A stretch of 64,000 nucleotides of DNA, from assembly GCF_000512585.2 (NCBI RefSeq), contig NC_089241.1, forward strand, positions 8,326,001-8,390,000. Direction: 5' to 3'. This document shows positions 45,337-56,259 of this stretch, in pieces. Positions within the stretch are counted from its first letter, which is position 1. Each line of letters starts with the position of its first letter. The notes below the pieces were generated by a model, which saw nothing but the letters and a program-made list of their open reading frames with translations, made no database searches and was not told where the DNA came from. The translations under genes and the position numbers were made by a program. The stretch is from Kwoniella bestiolae CBS 10118. Taxonomy: Eukaryota > Basidiomycota > Tremellomycetes > Tremellales > Cryptococcaceae.

Positions 45337-46716
45337 ATGATTCACAAGTTACTCGCCTCCGGCTCACGACCAACTTACGCAGTCTTGACCTTTGACACTT
45401 CTAGTCAATCACTCGAATTGATCAAGGAGTCACCAGCTCCTCCCAATTCTTCATGGCTTGAACAGCCCAGAGTGAAACGGCACATCGATGGGAAACAGCT
45501 GGTCTACGCGGATAGTGAAGACAACGGATTAGTCTTTGCTTTGGAGATAGACGATCAAGGCCATGTTTCGGTGAGAGGAGAACGAAAGACACATGGTGAA
45601 ACGGCACATGGTAAGAGTCGCTGTGCTTCCTGCCTGTGCTTCGAGATGCTCTGACACCTGAAGTTACTTTTAGTCCACTGCTTGAAAGATGGCTCAGGAG
45701 TTGTCTCTTCGAATGTGAGTCTGCCGTTGCCCGGATGATTGCTGAATCTTATGGGCAGTTTATTGTATTGATTTCTGCTCCTGTAGTACATAGGTGGAAC
45801 AGTCATTTTCCATCCGATCGAACCTTCCACCGGTCTTCTGATAGCAGAGTCAGATTCAGTTCCTTTAGGCTTTCCCTACCCTTACCAAAACCAGGAGCCG
45901 CCAAACAAAGACAGGCAAGAGGCCAATCATCTTCATCAAGTGATAGAGCATGAAGGAGGTAAGCTGTACTGTCCCGATTTGGGGGCCGACCGGATATGGA
46001 TAATCGAGAGAAGAGAAGCCAGCGGATTAGAGATGACAGGATGGCTGCAGTGTCCAGCTGGCAGTGGGCCGAGGCATGCCGTCATCTCTGCGGATGGTGA
46101 GTCCTTTGCTATGTGGTAAAATCGACGCATCTTGTCACGGCCATTCGAAAGCACACCATGGTGCTTAATGAGCGTGCGTGCTGATATCAATCATTCCGAA
46201 GGATCTCACCTCTATGCGATCGGCGAGATGTCGCATAATGTGTTTGCGTTTGACTTGAACGATAAGTCGCTGCCCTTGGATCCGATTCCCCATTTCTCTG
46301 TCAACATCATCCCTCCGACTGTTCCTTTCTCCCATCAAGCTCTGATGGATAGTGCAGAGATTCTCCTGCATCCTATCTTCAGCGGTACAATGTACGTGTC
46401 CAACAGATGGGAGTTGCGCATTCAAGAGAGGGAATCTCATTTAGCCGCCTTGTCTGAGCGCCAAACCGGTGATGCCATTGCAATCATCCTGTTGAGTCAA
46501 GGTGGTACAGAAGTAGACCGCATTGTTCACGTAAGAACCGGATCAGATGTTATCAGGGGTATGCAAATTACACCAGATGGGAAGTACGCAGCTGTTGGGG
46601 GACAAGAAGGTGGTGGGATTGAAATTTACGAGATAAGAGGTCCCCGAGGTGAAGAATGGGTCAAAGTGGCCGAGGAAAAGTTCATCAAAGGGATCAAGGA
46701 CTTCCTGTGGTTGTAG
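45337..46716 (+). CDS. carboxymuconate cyclase/lactonase-like 7-bladed beta-propeller
   Basis: Four exons: 45337-45610, 45674-45714, 45787-46096, 46202-46716; 379 residues in frame. Blade-like repeats are visible: LVYADSEDNGLVFALEID, LYCPDLGADRIWIIERRE, GPRHAVISADGSHLYAIGEM with SHNVFAFDLN, and the C-terminal GSDVIRGMQITPDGKYAAVG with GGIEIYEI. This is the layout of fungal 3-carboxy-cis,cis-muconate lactonizing enzyme and of 6-phosphogluconolactonase-type propellers, with PRH in the active-site loop. The reaction is formation or opening of a lactone. In this context a sugar lactone made by the neighbouring dehydrogenase is a reasonable substrate, but aromatic catabolism (muconate) is the alternative given the flavin monooxygenase nearby. 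No signal peptide; cytosolic. Confidence 0.87.
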
Positions 46717-47152
46717 GATCGTTTTAATATAGGTGTGTATGCAGTGGTGTTTTAGCTAGCACAATGTGAAAACATTGCTATCTTATGTTATATAGCTCGC
46801 GGTTCGATGGCCTCCGAGAGCAAGGAAAGCCGCCTCGAACAGAGTTCTACAACCTTGCGAAAGCTACCTTGCTTCTTTTCCACTTGCAACGACAATACGC
46901 ATGTATGTGCAGTCATTATAGGGAGACATGGTCAACCTTCGGGGCCATACAACATATAATCGCTAAATACAGTGACAAAGAATATGTCCGGACTCGGCTT
47001 ACGTCCGACGACCGTTTTGTCGGCTCGCTCTAAACCCCGATGTGGTGATTCCTAAATCGTCAATAGAATATAAGGTCAATGTATTCTCGGAGTGGGACAG
47101 AAGCTGAGCATGCACATAGGTTCTTATCAAATAGCCTTGTCAAACTTCAAGA
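46717..47152. other. intergenic with one motif copy
   Basis: About 440 bp between the cyclase-like gene and the small-protein gene. It holds ATGTCCGG at 46984-46991 and ACGTCCGACG right after it. Nothing else seen. Confidence 0.45.
46984..46991 (-). promoter_or_regulatory. cluster motif CCGGACAT
   Basis: ATGTCCGG on the plus strand, overlapping the palindrome TCCGGA and about 160 bp upstream of the small-protein gene. Confidence 0.45.
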
Positions 47153-47727
47153 ATGGCGTTCGTGACTGTAAGCGGTCCTTCGGTCTTGATCCGTCAAGGT
47201 GAACTGACACATTTTTGTCATTGGGACAGTTAATTACCCTGTGGTGCAAAGAGGGTCAGCGCGAGAACCTAATCTATCGTGAGCACTTTATGTCAAGTTG
47301 GAGCACAATTGTTCATTGGACTCATCGTTCGATCAATCGGCATAGATATCAACCAAATCAAAAAGGAGGTACAAGAGAAAGAACCGGGAACGACAAAATA
47401 CTTCATGGGTACCTCAGAGGAAGACCCTAATGAGATCTGGGTTTGGGAAGAGGTGAGCATGTTTCCAGCATAGTTGGCAGCAAAAATCATTGGGCTTGAC
47501 TCACAACTTTGCACATACTAGTACGAGGACGAGGCAGCACACGAAAGTGAGTGTATTCAGCGCTACACATAACGGCTCACGTAGCTGCCAAAGCTGACTC
47601 GGATCCTGTCCGCTTAGTCCATAGTCGGAACGAGGCTGTACAAGGTGAGATGAATGACTTGATAAATATACAGCAGCAATCGCTCGGAGCTGATATGCGA
47701 TTGGATTCACTCAGTATGGAAGACTAA
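47153..47727 (+). CDS. small unrecognised protein in the catabolic block
   Basis: Four exons, 47153-47198, 47298-47452, 47522-47546 and 47618-47727, give 111 residues in frame. The first intron (99 nt) has a CTAAT branch point 23 nt before its acceptor. MAFVTVSGPSVLIRQ leads into a short hydrophobic patch, GAQLFIGLIVRSIGIDI, which might be a weak membrane or amphipathic helix. It is followed by a charged region (IKKEVQEKEPGTTKYF), the acidic EEDPNEIWVWEEYEDEAA and an end DLINIQQQSLGADMRLDSL. No family is recognised. Splice phases and the absence of stops in all four exons support a gene, but expression data are needed to be sure of the first exon. It lies directly between the cyclase-like and epimerase genes. 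Confidence 0.55.
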
Positions 47728-48546
47728 ATGGGACGAGCAACTTGCCAAGCCTATGCAAAAGCAGATACTGAATCCGGCGTAAACAGTCATGGGGAGAAGA
47801 TTCAGACTCACGGGATCTGCTTGTGTCTGATCTGGCCCTCCAGAGCTGCCTTAGAACAGGCCCGCTTGATATAGTGTTGATAAGTCGACCGAGTGCTTGT
47901 AATGCACTGTCAGGTCGTATCCGCACTACGCGATGCCAATGTCTGTCTTTCCCATAGGCGCTTTACTGCAAAAGAGGTTATCGTTAGAATACCGACATGC
48001 TGCAACAATCACCGATTCACCGCACTGACGTCAGAACGAATGGGACGATTTTGGCCGGCACACAGATTAGTCTCATGTAGCCCCAGGCGTCCGTGTGTGT
48101 GCCTTGAGGGAAAGCTGGTCATGTCATCATCCACAGCTTCTTCAGCAGCCCCGAAAGGTATTCACGTAATCGGCCCGGATATTTAGTCCCAGCGCAATCC
48201 GGCATAATTGGATCATGTGATCGTTCTCCAGAAATAGCATGTTTCGCCAGAAGTCTTACCGCAATGAGACATTCAGCTAACCCGTTATCGATAACCTCTT
48301 TGTAAGTTGCCATGACGGAGCATCATCATTGAGCCGCAGGGAACCCAGCAGGAGACCCCAGCGGGGGAGGTTCCTGCCTTGTCGCCGTTCCTAGCCCGGG
48401 CTTCGACCTATCATGCACCATGCGGTCCAAGGTGGAATGATTGTCTGGTTCGAAAGATTATATATTGAATAGATCTCTTGCTCCGTGTCATTGTTCTTGG
48501 GATCCATCGACTGCGTTCATAGAGAGGTGCCGACCTAAATCTCAGA
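47728..48546. other. intergenic, promoter of the aldose epimerase
   Basis: About 820 bp, locally GC-rich (near 48340-48400, CCCAGCGGGGGAGGTTCC). It contains CGGCCCGGATATTTAGTCC near 48170 and a TTATATATT about 85 bp before the epimerase ATG. No gene seen. Confidence 0.45.
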
Positions 48547-49865
48547 ATGAGGTTCAGCACCACCCTCTTTGGCCTTGTTGCCACCATCGCGACTTTGGTC
48601 TTTGCAAACAATGACAACCTCCAGCCATACACCATCTACGCCTATGGGATCAACGCGACCTTCATCCCTTACGGTGCCAGAGTCACCAGCCTGTACGTAC
48701 ACGACAGGAACAACACCCCTCGAGATGTCGTGTTAGGTTACGATGATCCAGCACAGTATGTCAACGACACAGCTACGAATCATACCTACTTTGGGCCGAT
48801 TGTTGGGTGAGTGGTTGTTTCTGAGTGGCTGCATTCAGTTATTGGTTATGATAATAATTTACATTGTTTGCAATAGCCGATACGCCAATCGAATCAAGAA
48901 CGGGACATTCACAATTGGAGATACGGACTACCATGTCCCTACTAACGAACATGGGGGAGCAAATACTCTTCACGGTGGTTCGATGGGATATGACGATGTA
49001 AGTTGGCCATGCATCAGCCTGAATACAGACTAACATACCGGGCCTAGCGAAATTGGACGGTGACCCAATACAACACTTCGAGTATCACCTTCACTCTGTT
49101 AGACCCCAGTGGTTCGCAGGGTTTTCCCGGAGCAGTCGTAGGTTCCGGTCATGATCAATTAGGACGACTGCTGAAACCACACCGCAGCTCACTCACGTCA
49201 CCTACACTGTGATCTCCCCACCTCGACTTACCACACGGATCGTCTCCGTCTCCCTCGATACCTATACCCCTATCATGCTTTCAACTCATATCTACTGGAA
49301 CCTTGGTGCCTTCCAATCGCCAACCATCCTCAACGACACGTTACACATGCCTTATTCCGACCGAATTATCGATATTGATCCGATCCTAGTGCCGACCGGA
49401 GAACTCTCATCGGTCAAGCTACCTTGGCAGTCTCCAGCTGTGCCACTGAATTTTACCGAACCAAAGCAGATCTATGAAGCTGCTCTGCATTCCCAACAAT
49501 GCGGCGAGGGATGTACAGGTATCGACAACGCATTTATTCTCGACCGACGGCCATACTCGTCGGCAGAAGACGCATCTGCCCCCGTGCTTCAATGGACCTC
49601 GGCTGACACTGGTATAACCCTCACTCTGAGAACCAATCAACAGAGTTTGCAGCTTTACAGCTGTGTCGGTCAGAACGGAACCATCCCGGTCAAAGCGAGT
49701 CAGGGTGATGGATTTGTTGAAAAATATGGGTGTTTGGTCATAGAACCTCAACAATGGATTGACGGAATCAATCATCCAGAATGGGGACAAACAGATCGAC
49801 AAATCTTCGGCCCGGACTCACCTCCCCAGGTGCTCTGGGCGACCTATGATTTCTCGGTCCAATAG
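48547..49865 (+). CDS. secreted aldose 1-epimerase (galactose mutarotase)
   Basis: Four exons: 48547-48806, 48877-48997, 49048-49137, 49188-49865; 382 residues in frame. Residues 1-20 (MRFSTTLFGLVATIATLVFA) are a signal peptide. The fold motifs are clear: YGARVTSLYVHDR, DVVLGYDD, TYFGPIVGRYANRIKNGTF, NEHGGANTLHGG (first catalytic His), THIYWNLGAF (second catalytic region), IDNAFILDRR, LQLYSCVGQNG and the end LVIEPQQWIDGINHPEW with the catalytic Glu. Several N-x-S/T sites fit secretion. The enzyme interconverts alpha and beta anomers of aldoses outside the cell, which would help a transporter or dehydrogenase that prefers one anomer. It closes the catabolic block on the right. Confidence 0.95.
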
Positions 49866-50193
49866 GGAACGTATCGCCTTCCAAATAAATAATTGATGTG
49901 CCGGATGGTGTCTTTATAGGAAGAGGATTCGGTCTGAAGTATAATTATGTTTGCCATATAGTGAAAATCATGCCATCGTGTAACCGATAGACGGATGTAC
50001 TTTTGAGTCATTCATGCCGCAGATTTGATATATCGCCGTGGCTGCTCAAGAGTAACACCAGGACGAGGCATCACGCACCTAATGTAGCAAAAGTCCCAAT
50101 CTCCGGTTAAGGGACAGCCCAGATGATCACTGACCTTAACGGAATGGTGTGTACCGCTTCACCAAGGATGACCAGCGCTAAAGGTCGAGAAAT
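49866..50193. other. convergent intergenic region
   Basis: About 330 bp between the epimerase stop and the 3' end of the kinase-like remnant. Nothing recognised. Confidence 0.5.
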
Positions 50194-51541
50194 TTAGAGA
50201 GATATCTGACGAACTCTGGGTATCCGACGACGTACAGTAGTCTGAGTATCATACGCGGAGAAGCGGCTCACCCCATCGATTGCCACTGAAGAGCCTTGAG
50301 CTGAGGAGCGTTGAGCCGCAAGCGGAATGCCGTCTGCGGGCTGCCATGGTACCGAATTCAATATGAGCTGTTCTTGAGATTCTGGAGCTCTGGCCCAAAA
50401 CTCAGCAGACGTGAGTACGGGTAGCCAGTCGTAAGTCCCGACCAAGGTGGTTTGCGGACCGGCTTTGAATCGTTTCCTGTTGGGATCATATTGCTCGATT
50501 TCCGCCTGGATCAACACTACTTTATAAGGTCAGTGTCGGCTCTTTAGCGATGACAAGCGTTCAGATTACCTTTCAGTTGCTCGGAAGATTGATTACCCTC
50601 AAAATCGAAGAGTTCCGCAGGGATTGGCATGACAGAAGATGGAAGGACCGCGTCCGTGTCCCGAGGTAGGTCCTGCAAGTTCCAATCGGTCAAGGTGTCA
50701 CGACCGGGGCTACAAACCGACATACCTGGAAATAAGGATGCTTCATGGCATCCTTGCACACTGATTCTACGGCTGCCCGAGAGACTGACGATGATCAGGT
50801 ATATCACAAGCCTCGTTACGTACGTCAAACATTGCCTTATGAGATCAAAGGCCTTAGCGGACGCATCGGGACAGATCTTATCTTTGTCTAGATTCTACGC
50901 CGGGGTCACTTGCCCAAGCAGTAGCTCGAGGAAGGATTCGACTGATTCAGCTCTAACGAAACATCAACGATCAGTTGGTGTGTATATGCGCTATGCGACC
51001 CACTGTCTTGCAGTCGAGCCACACTTGAAATCGTTGATGACCTCTGCCTGAAAATTCGGTTAGGTTGACTGAATGAAGTGCTGATATACCCTCGAGCAGC
51101 TTTTGAGAACATGATGATTCAGCAGGGTCTTACTTCTGGCCCTGGGGAAGCAACTCACTTGGTGAAGATAACGCTTGGACTGAGGCTCTGGTGGAATCTC
51201 ATCTCGATGTCCCGCCAACATGTCTCTTCTAAGAACGAATTGCGGTGAGCATATGGAGAATAATTCAGGTCGCTGGCGAAGACCGACAGATCACACACAA
51301 AGTTTTCCTGGACAAGCCATATTTTGGGATAAGGAGACACTGCATCTTCCACAGGTTGTAGGATTTCGAAGGTTTTTACTATTTGACGATGATCTCTTAG
51401 CAACGACACAATAAGCTTATTTACCCCATAAATGTTCCCAATCGTCAGACTCACCGAAAATGCTTCAGCAGCCTGATCTCTCTCAACAACCTTCGATACC
51501 AATCCGCTTCATCTACTCTGAGCGAAATCTCCTTGATAACT
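50194..51541 (-). pseudogene. decayed MAP-kinase-like gene
   Basis: Blocks on the minus strand follow MAP kinase order. About 51541-51455: VVIKEISLRVDEADW and RRLLREIRLLKHFR (beta-3 Lys, helix C Glu), with a good donor. 51395-51159: DHRQIVKTFEILQP and IWLVQENFVCDLS (hinge). 51099 onward: LLEGISALHSVN (YLH region), but no HRDxKP. 51047-51004: VINDFKCGSTAR, where DFG should be. 50952-50824: ESVESFLELLLGQ (the VGCIFAELL region), an in-frame TAG at 50895-50897, then AFDLIRQCLT. 50784-50570: SGSRRISVQ and PAELFDFE. 50516-50194: VLIQAEIEQYDPNRK plus a tail. The activation loop, APE region and about 60 residues before the TAG are missing, and the join at 51159/51099 is out of phase. Several introns remain perfect, so the loss is recent or the product is a drastically reduced pseudokinase. 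Upstream coding-like sequence to 51805 may be its first exon. Confidence 0.65.
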
Positions 51542-53165
51542 ACTTGTGTGCCCGATGATGTGCATGACTGTCAACGTTGCATCGTCCACTTCGATCACGT
51601 CAACTAACTTGACCGATTCGGACGTGACTTGCTCAACTTTACCGAAGGATTCCCTCCCATGCTCTTTGTGGAGGGGATATGCAGGGTGAGTACCAAAGTC
51701 TAAGAAATGAACGGCCATTTTTGCTATTGTTCCTATCAACGTTGAAACTGTTTGCAAAGATGTCGAAGCCTCTTTGAAGATGGCTGGAAGAGTATTTATG
51801 GTCATCGGGCTCTATGTACTCGTTGGCATTCCTCATTGACTCCCAATCACGAAATGCATAAATACGGGAGGATCACTCCCTCTCCCTGATCAAGTAGGCA
51901 AATTTCCTATCATCTTTGATATCCCTCTTATCGCAGAAAAGCTCTGTCATCACTCTATATCATCTCGTGAGAAACCCCTGAAACAGTAGACGTTCGAGGG
52001 GGTACCTGTTCCTGTGTCGATCCCTGACAATCTACCTCGCAGCGGCCGAAGCAAGCTTAGGCTGAGATGAAGGTGGGGGAGCAGTGGATGTATTAGGACA
52101 GCAACGAAGGATTGCAGTTGATTTGACCAGCGTGCGATCTACATGTTTGATACAAAGCAGTGTTCTATCCTTGTTGAGTCATGAGAAAGAATGACGGAAC
52201 GTGTGTCGAGTATTGTACACATCGGTAAGGTAGATCTTCGCATGGTCTATCATTGCTGAATGAGAAGTGTGGTGAGTTGGGTGATAATGTCAAGTACTGT
52301 AAGCGGATACTGTACTAAAAATGTATATGCATATATGCATAATCGATATGATGATATGATGTGATCACCTAGGAAGATGTTCTGTTAAAACTGATCAACC
52401 ATGTATTGATATAACGTCATCCACTCACACCCTATATCATCATAGCACTATCATCCCATCATCCCATCTCACTTGTCAATTCGATTCATCCCATTCAATT
52501 TGAAACACTTTCCCAACTCTAACAGATTAAACACAGCCCAAAAGGTCTCACAACTATCCCCCCTCCAGGTTCACATGTTCACATGGGCACATGCATGTCG
52601 AGATTGAACGTTGCTTGCATGCATAAACAAGAGGGGTTAACCATAGCGGACCATCAATCAACATTCAGCGGGTGCCTACGTTCATTCCCGTGAACTCTTT
52701 TAATTAGATTTTGGATTTACCTTGCCCCTCAAGATGATCTTACGGTGTGAGATATAGTAGACGGGGGGTGTATGAGGATCGGACTCAAGATGTCGTGACC
52801 ATCGGCAGAACGTGGATGAACAGATAAGAAAAGTACAAGCGTAGAGGAGCGAGAAGGGGGGCTAAGATGGTCAGTTTTAGAATCCAACTGCTTGGACTAC
52901 CTTGTGTATGGTTATACACAACATCTTTACTCTCTCAGCTTCCCACCTCCCCCCTTCATTCTTCGCTAACATCTTCACACACAGAGAGGAACAAGGAAAA
53001 ACAACCGAAGGAGGTCCGTTCTCTCGAATCCTCCTTTGTTCATCAGCAAGGATCACCTGATCAACGTCCGACCACCTACCACCTACCACCTACCACTGAC
53101 CACCTAGCACAAGAAGCAAGCATTACTCCCACGACAACTCTAGACAATCCCTATTCACCACCACC
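51542..53165. other. intergenic upstream of the GT90 gene
   Basis: About 1.6 kb. A coding-like frame on the minus strand at 51805-51509 may be the 5' part of the kinase remnant. Repeated CACATG units lie near 52570-52590, and a CCACCTA repeat (four units, about 53072-53098) lies in the presumed GT90 leader. No intact gene. Confidence 0.45.
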
Positions 53166-56013
53166 ATGTCCCTCCGCCCTCACACCTACGTGACACCCTC
53201 CATCTCCCCTCGGACTTTCGCACCACCCTTCCCATCTCGACCGGTCTCACCCAACATGTACCTGGCAGAGGAGAAACACCTATCTCAGCTATCGACATAC
53301 AAGAGAGATCCAGGTAAAGCAGCAGCAGCTATCAGATTGGCAAGTCTGCAGAACGTATGGGCCAAAGCGGACGAGAGGCGGAGATCGGAGGATGAGCTCG
53401 AAGATGGTGATGTCCAGCGGAAAACTAGACGAAGGAGGTGGTATATGTATGGAGGGAAACCGATACTGAGGAGGTGGACTATCTATGGGATCGGGATGTT
53501 CTTTCTCTACTTGACGTTCATCAGACCATGGTTGTTCCAACATGAAGAAACCCCTCAAGAGCATTACTCGTTCCACGGTAACTCGTCCAGATCGATTAGT
53601 ATTAAGAGATCACCTGCGTCCAGATCACCCGTACCCAGAGCACCACTCCCTCCAGCATTATTAGCCAAAACAGCATTGGAACATAAGGTGGAAGATGGCT
53701 TACTCAAGGTCAACCCGCAGAGTACGGTACATCCTATACATCAACTGATCAGAGATGCGAGAGATGCGTGGGACAAGAAAATGAATAGGCAGAGTAAGAC
53801 CTTGTTGGAAGCTACGAAGGAGTATCAGGGGAGGTATGGAAGGAGACCGCCCAAGGGATTCGACAAATGGTGGGAATATGTCGTGTGAGTCTATCACATC
53901 TCGTTGAGATCATGGTCCAAAGAGGTATACACAAGGCAATCCCAATGCCATGCGCATCGGTGTTCACAGGCCGACATTATATCTTCGATATCTGCTGGAC
54001 AACTCTAACTGACACTGTCTACTATAGCCAAAACGACGTCCCCTTACCAGACGAATATGACCAAATCCATCATGATCTCCTTCCCTTCCGAGCGCTCTCC
54101 CCCAAAGAGCTCAACAAAAGGATCCAACAAGCGTCCAAGGCAGTCGATACCTACACATTACGAATCAAGAGAGGATCAATCCGGATCAATGTCTCCTACT
54201 CGGCTGATATACAAGGTGCAGACGAGAGGTTGGAACAGCAGACAGACCTGCTTAGACCTATAGCGAAGTATCTTCCGGATATGCAAATGGTATGGTCGGT
54301 ACATGATACGCCTAGATCGTTCATTGGGTGGGATCATAAGAGGGAGTTGATAGAGCATGTGGAAGAGGAGGAATGTGAGTGTATTGGTCTCAAGTTTTTT
54401 CTGTTCTTATATGCTCCAACGGTGACCTATCTTTGGTGTGCTACTTGAGAGAGAGGGCTACACTCCACCTCCAAGCTACTAGTTATTTTCGTAGCATATT
54501 GCTGATGCATTGTCTAATCCGTCATAGGGTTCGACGAGAACGACGAGATTGATCTCACCCTCTCCGACTGGTCTGCCGCCTGCCCACCTCGATCATCTAT
54601 CAAATCGTTCAATCCACTCTTCTCCAACCCGACCTGGATCCCAGACACTTCCCTGACGTCCAAATCGTTCATCTCATCCCATTCACAAAGTTTGGACCTA
54701 TGTTCTCACCCCGACATAATTCCTATCCACGGTGCACTGGCAGGTAAGATACCCAAAGTCAACGAGTTGATACCCATCTTCACATTGTCCAAAACCAAGC
54801 TCCACTCGGATGTACTGGGTGTACCAGTCGAGCAATGGTTGCAAGATGATACTCTACCTGAAATCCCCTTTGAGGAGAAAGAAATCAACAGGTTATTATG
54901 GAGAGGTTCAAATACCGGTACGGACCATTCGGTGGAAACTCCCTGGAGAACTTCACATAGGACAAGGTTGATCTACCTTACGAATTATCAAGATGAGAAT
55001 GAGAGTGAGAATTTAAAAGTGGATTATATACCTCCGCCGAAAGGGATAAAGTCAAAGGTTGAGATGAGCAAGTTGATAAAGCAGGACAAGTTGGATCACT
55101 GGAATCAGAGGTCGATGGATTTGGGATTTACCGGTGGACCTATACGTGAGTGAATGAAGTTGATATCTTTTGTTACTCAAGCTAGGAGAAAATCGATATA
55201 TCAATCATGTCATCTCTGTCACCTTAAACTTACCCTCACAAACCGCATATGCTGACTCGCTATACTACACAGAATGCAACGTCGATGATGGTACTTGTGA
55301 TGATCTGATGGAAGAGTTCTCCTGGACCGAACAGATGACTCATGACGAGGCGTTAAATTATAAATACGTGATCGACGTGTGAGTTAGCCTCGACCTTCCC
55401 TCGTATCTCATCTGTGATACCCTTGATAATCGAATTCATGATGGACAGCTGATGTTACTACTTACTTAGCGACGGGAATGCGTGGTCAGCCAGGTTCAAG
55501 CGACTATTAGCTTCTGGATCCCTCATATTGAAAGCTACAATCATGCGTGAGTCTGTCTTGTCAATCAAAAAGAACGAAGCTGATCCGTCAAATTACCTTG
55601 TCGTAGCCGAATGGTGGACAGATCGTATCCAACCATGGGTACACTACGTACCGATCCAAATGGATTATTCAGACCTGTACGATATTATGGCATTTGTGAG
55701 TTTTATATCGACATTTGACTTTCCATTCCTTCATGAGATAAATTCTAGGATCATATCGTTGGAACAGAAATATTCCTTGCTGATTCTCATCTTCGAATGT
55801 CAGTTTCAAGGTCTCCCCGCCACTCCTGGCGAGACAGCTCTGGCACGTGATATAGCCAACGCAGGCAAGAACTGGTCAGCGACCCATTGGAGGAAAGAGG
55901 ATATGATAGCGTACATGTTCAGGCTGTACCTCGAGTGGGGGAGATTGGTAGCTGATAGGAGATCGAGTATGGATTTCGAGTATGAAGAGCGGATGGAGAT
56001 GAGAAGGTCGTGA
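53166..56013 (+). CDS. GT90-family (CAP10/CXT-like) glycosyltransferase, type II membrane protein
   Basis: Seven exons: 53166-53884, 54028-54374, 54528-55145, 55273-55378, 55470-55546, 55607-55695, 55804-56013; 721 residues in frame. A basic cytosolic N-terminus (RRRRWYMYGGKP) precedes one membrane anchor (WTIYGIGMFFLYLTFIRPWL, about 104-123) and a Ser/Pro stem. The catalytic part shows MQMVWSVHDTPRSFIGWDHK, then INRLLWRGSNTG, and near the end VIDVDGNAWSARFKRLLASG, PEWWTDRIQPWVHYVPIQ and DYSDLYDIMAF, the conserved GT90 core. In Cryptococcus the family includes the capsule protein Cap10 and the xylosyltransferase Cxt1, so a Golgi transfer of xylose (or another sugar) to capsule, glycolipid or wall glycan is likely. 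Exact acceptor unknown. The gene faces the SGNH-like gene tail to tail, 246 bp apart. Confidence 0.93.
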
Positions 56014-56259
56014 GTGGATGGATGGGTGGGTTCGATAGATAGTGGATGATTGTATCACTATATATTGACATGAAATGAGGCATGTGATATCTCATCTTGC
56101 ATGGATGCATCGTGTTTATCCGTATTGTGCTGTATATTGATATGTGTACAGATTTCTGGGTTGGATGATATATACAAAAGTCTATAATTGATTGTTATTT
56201 ACATTTTGTAGCTACCTTCGATACACATAGCGCTAAACGTCTCTTCAAGTCCCGTTCAT

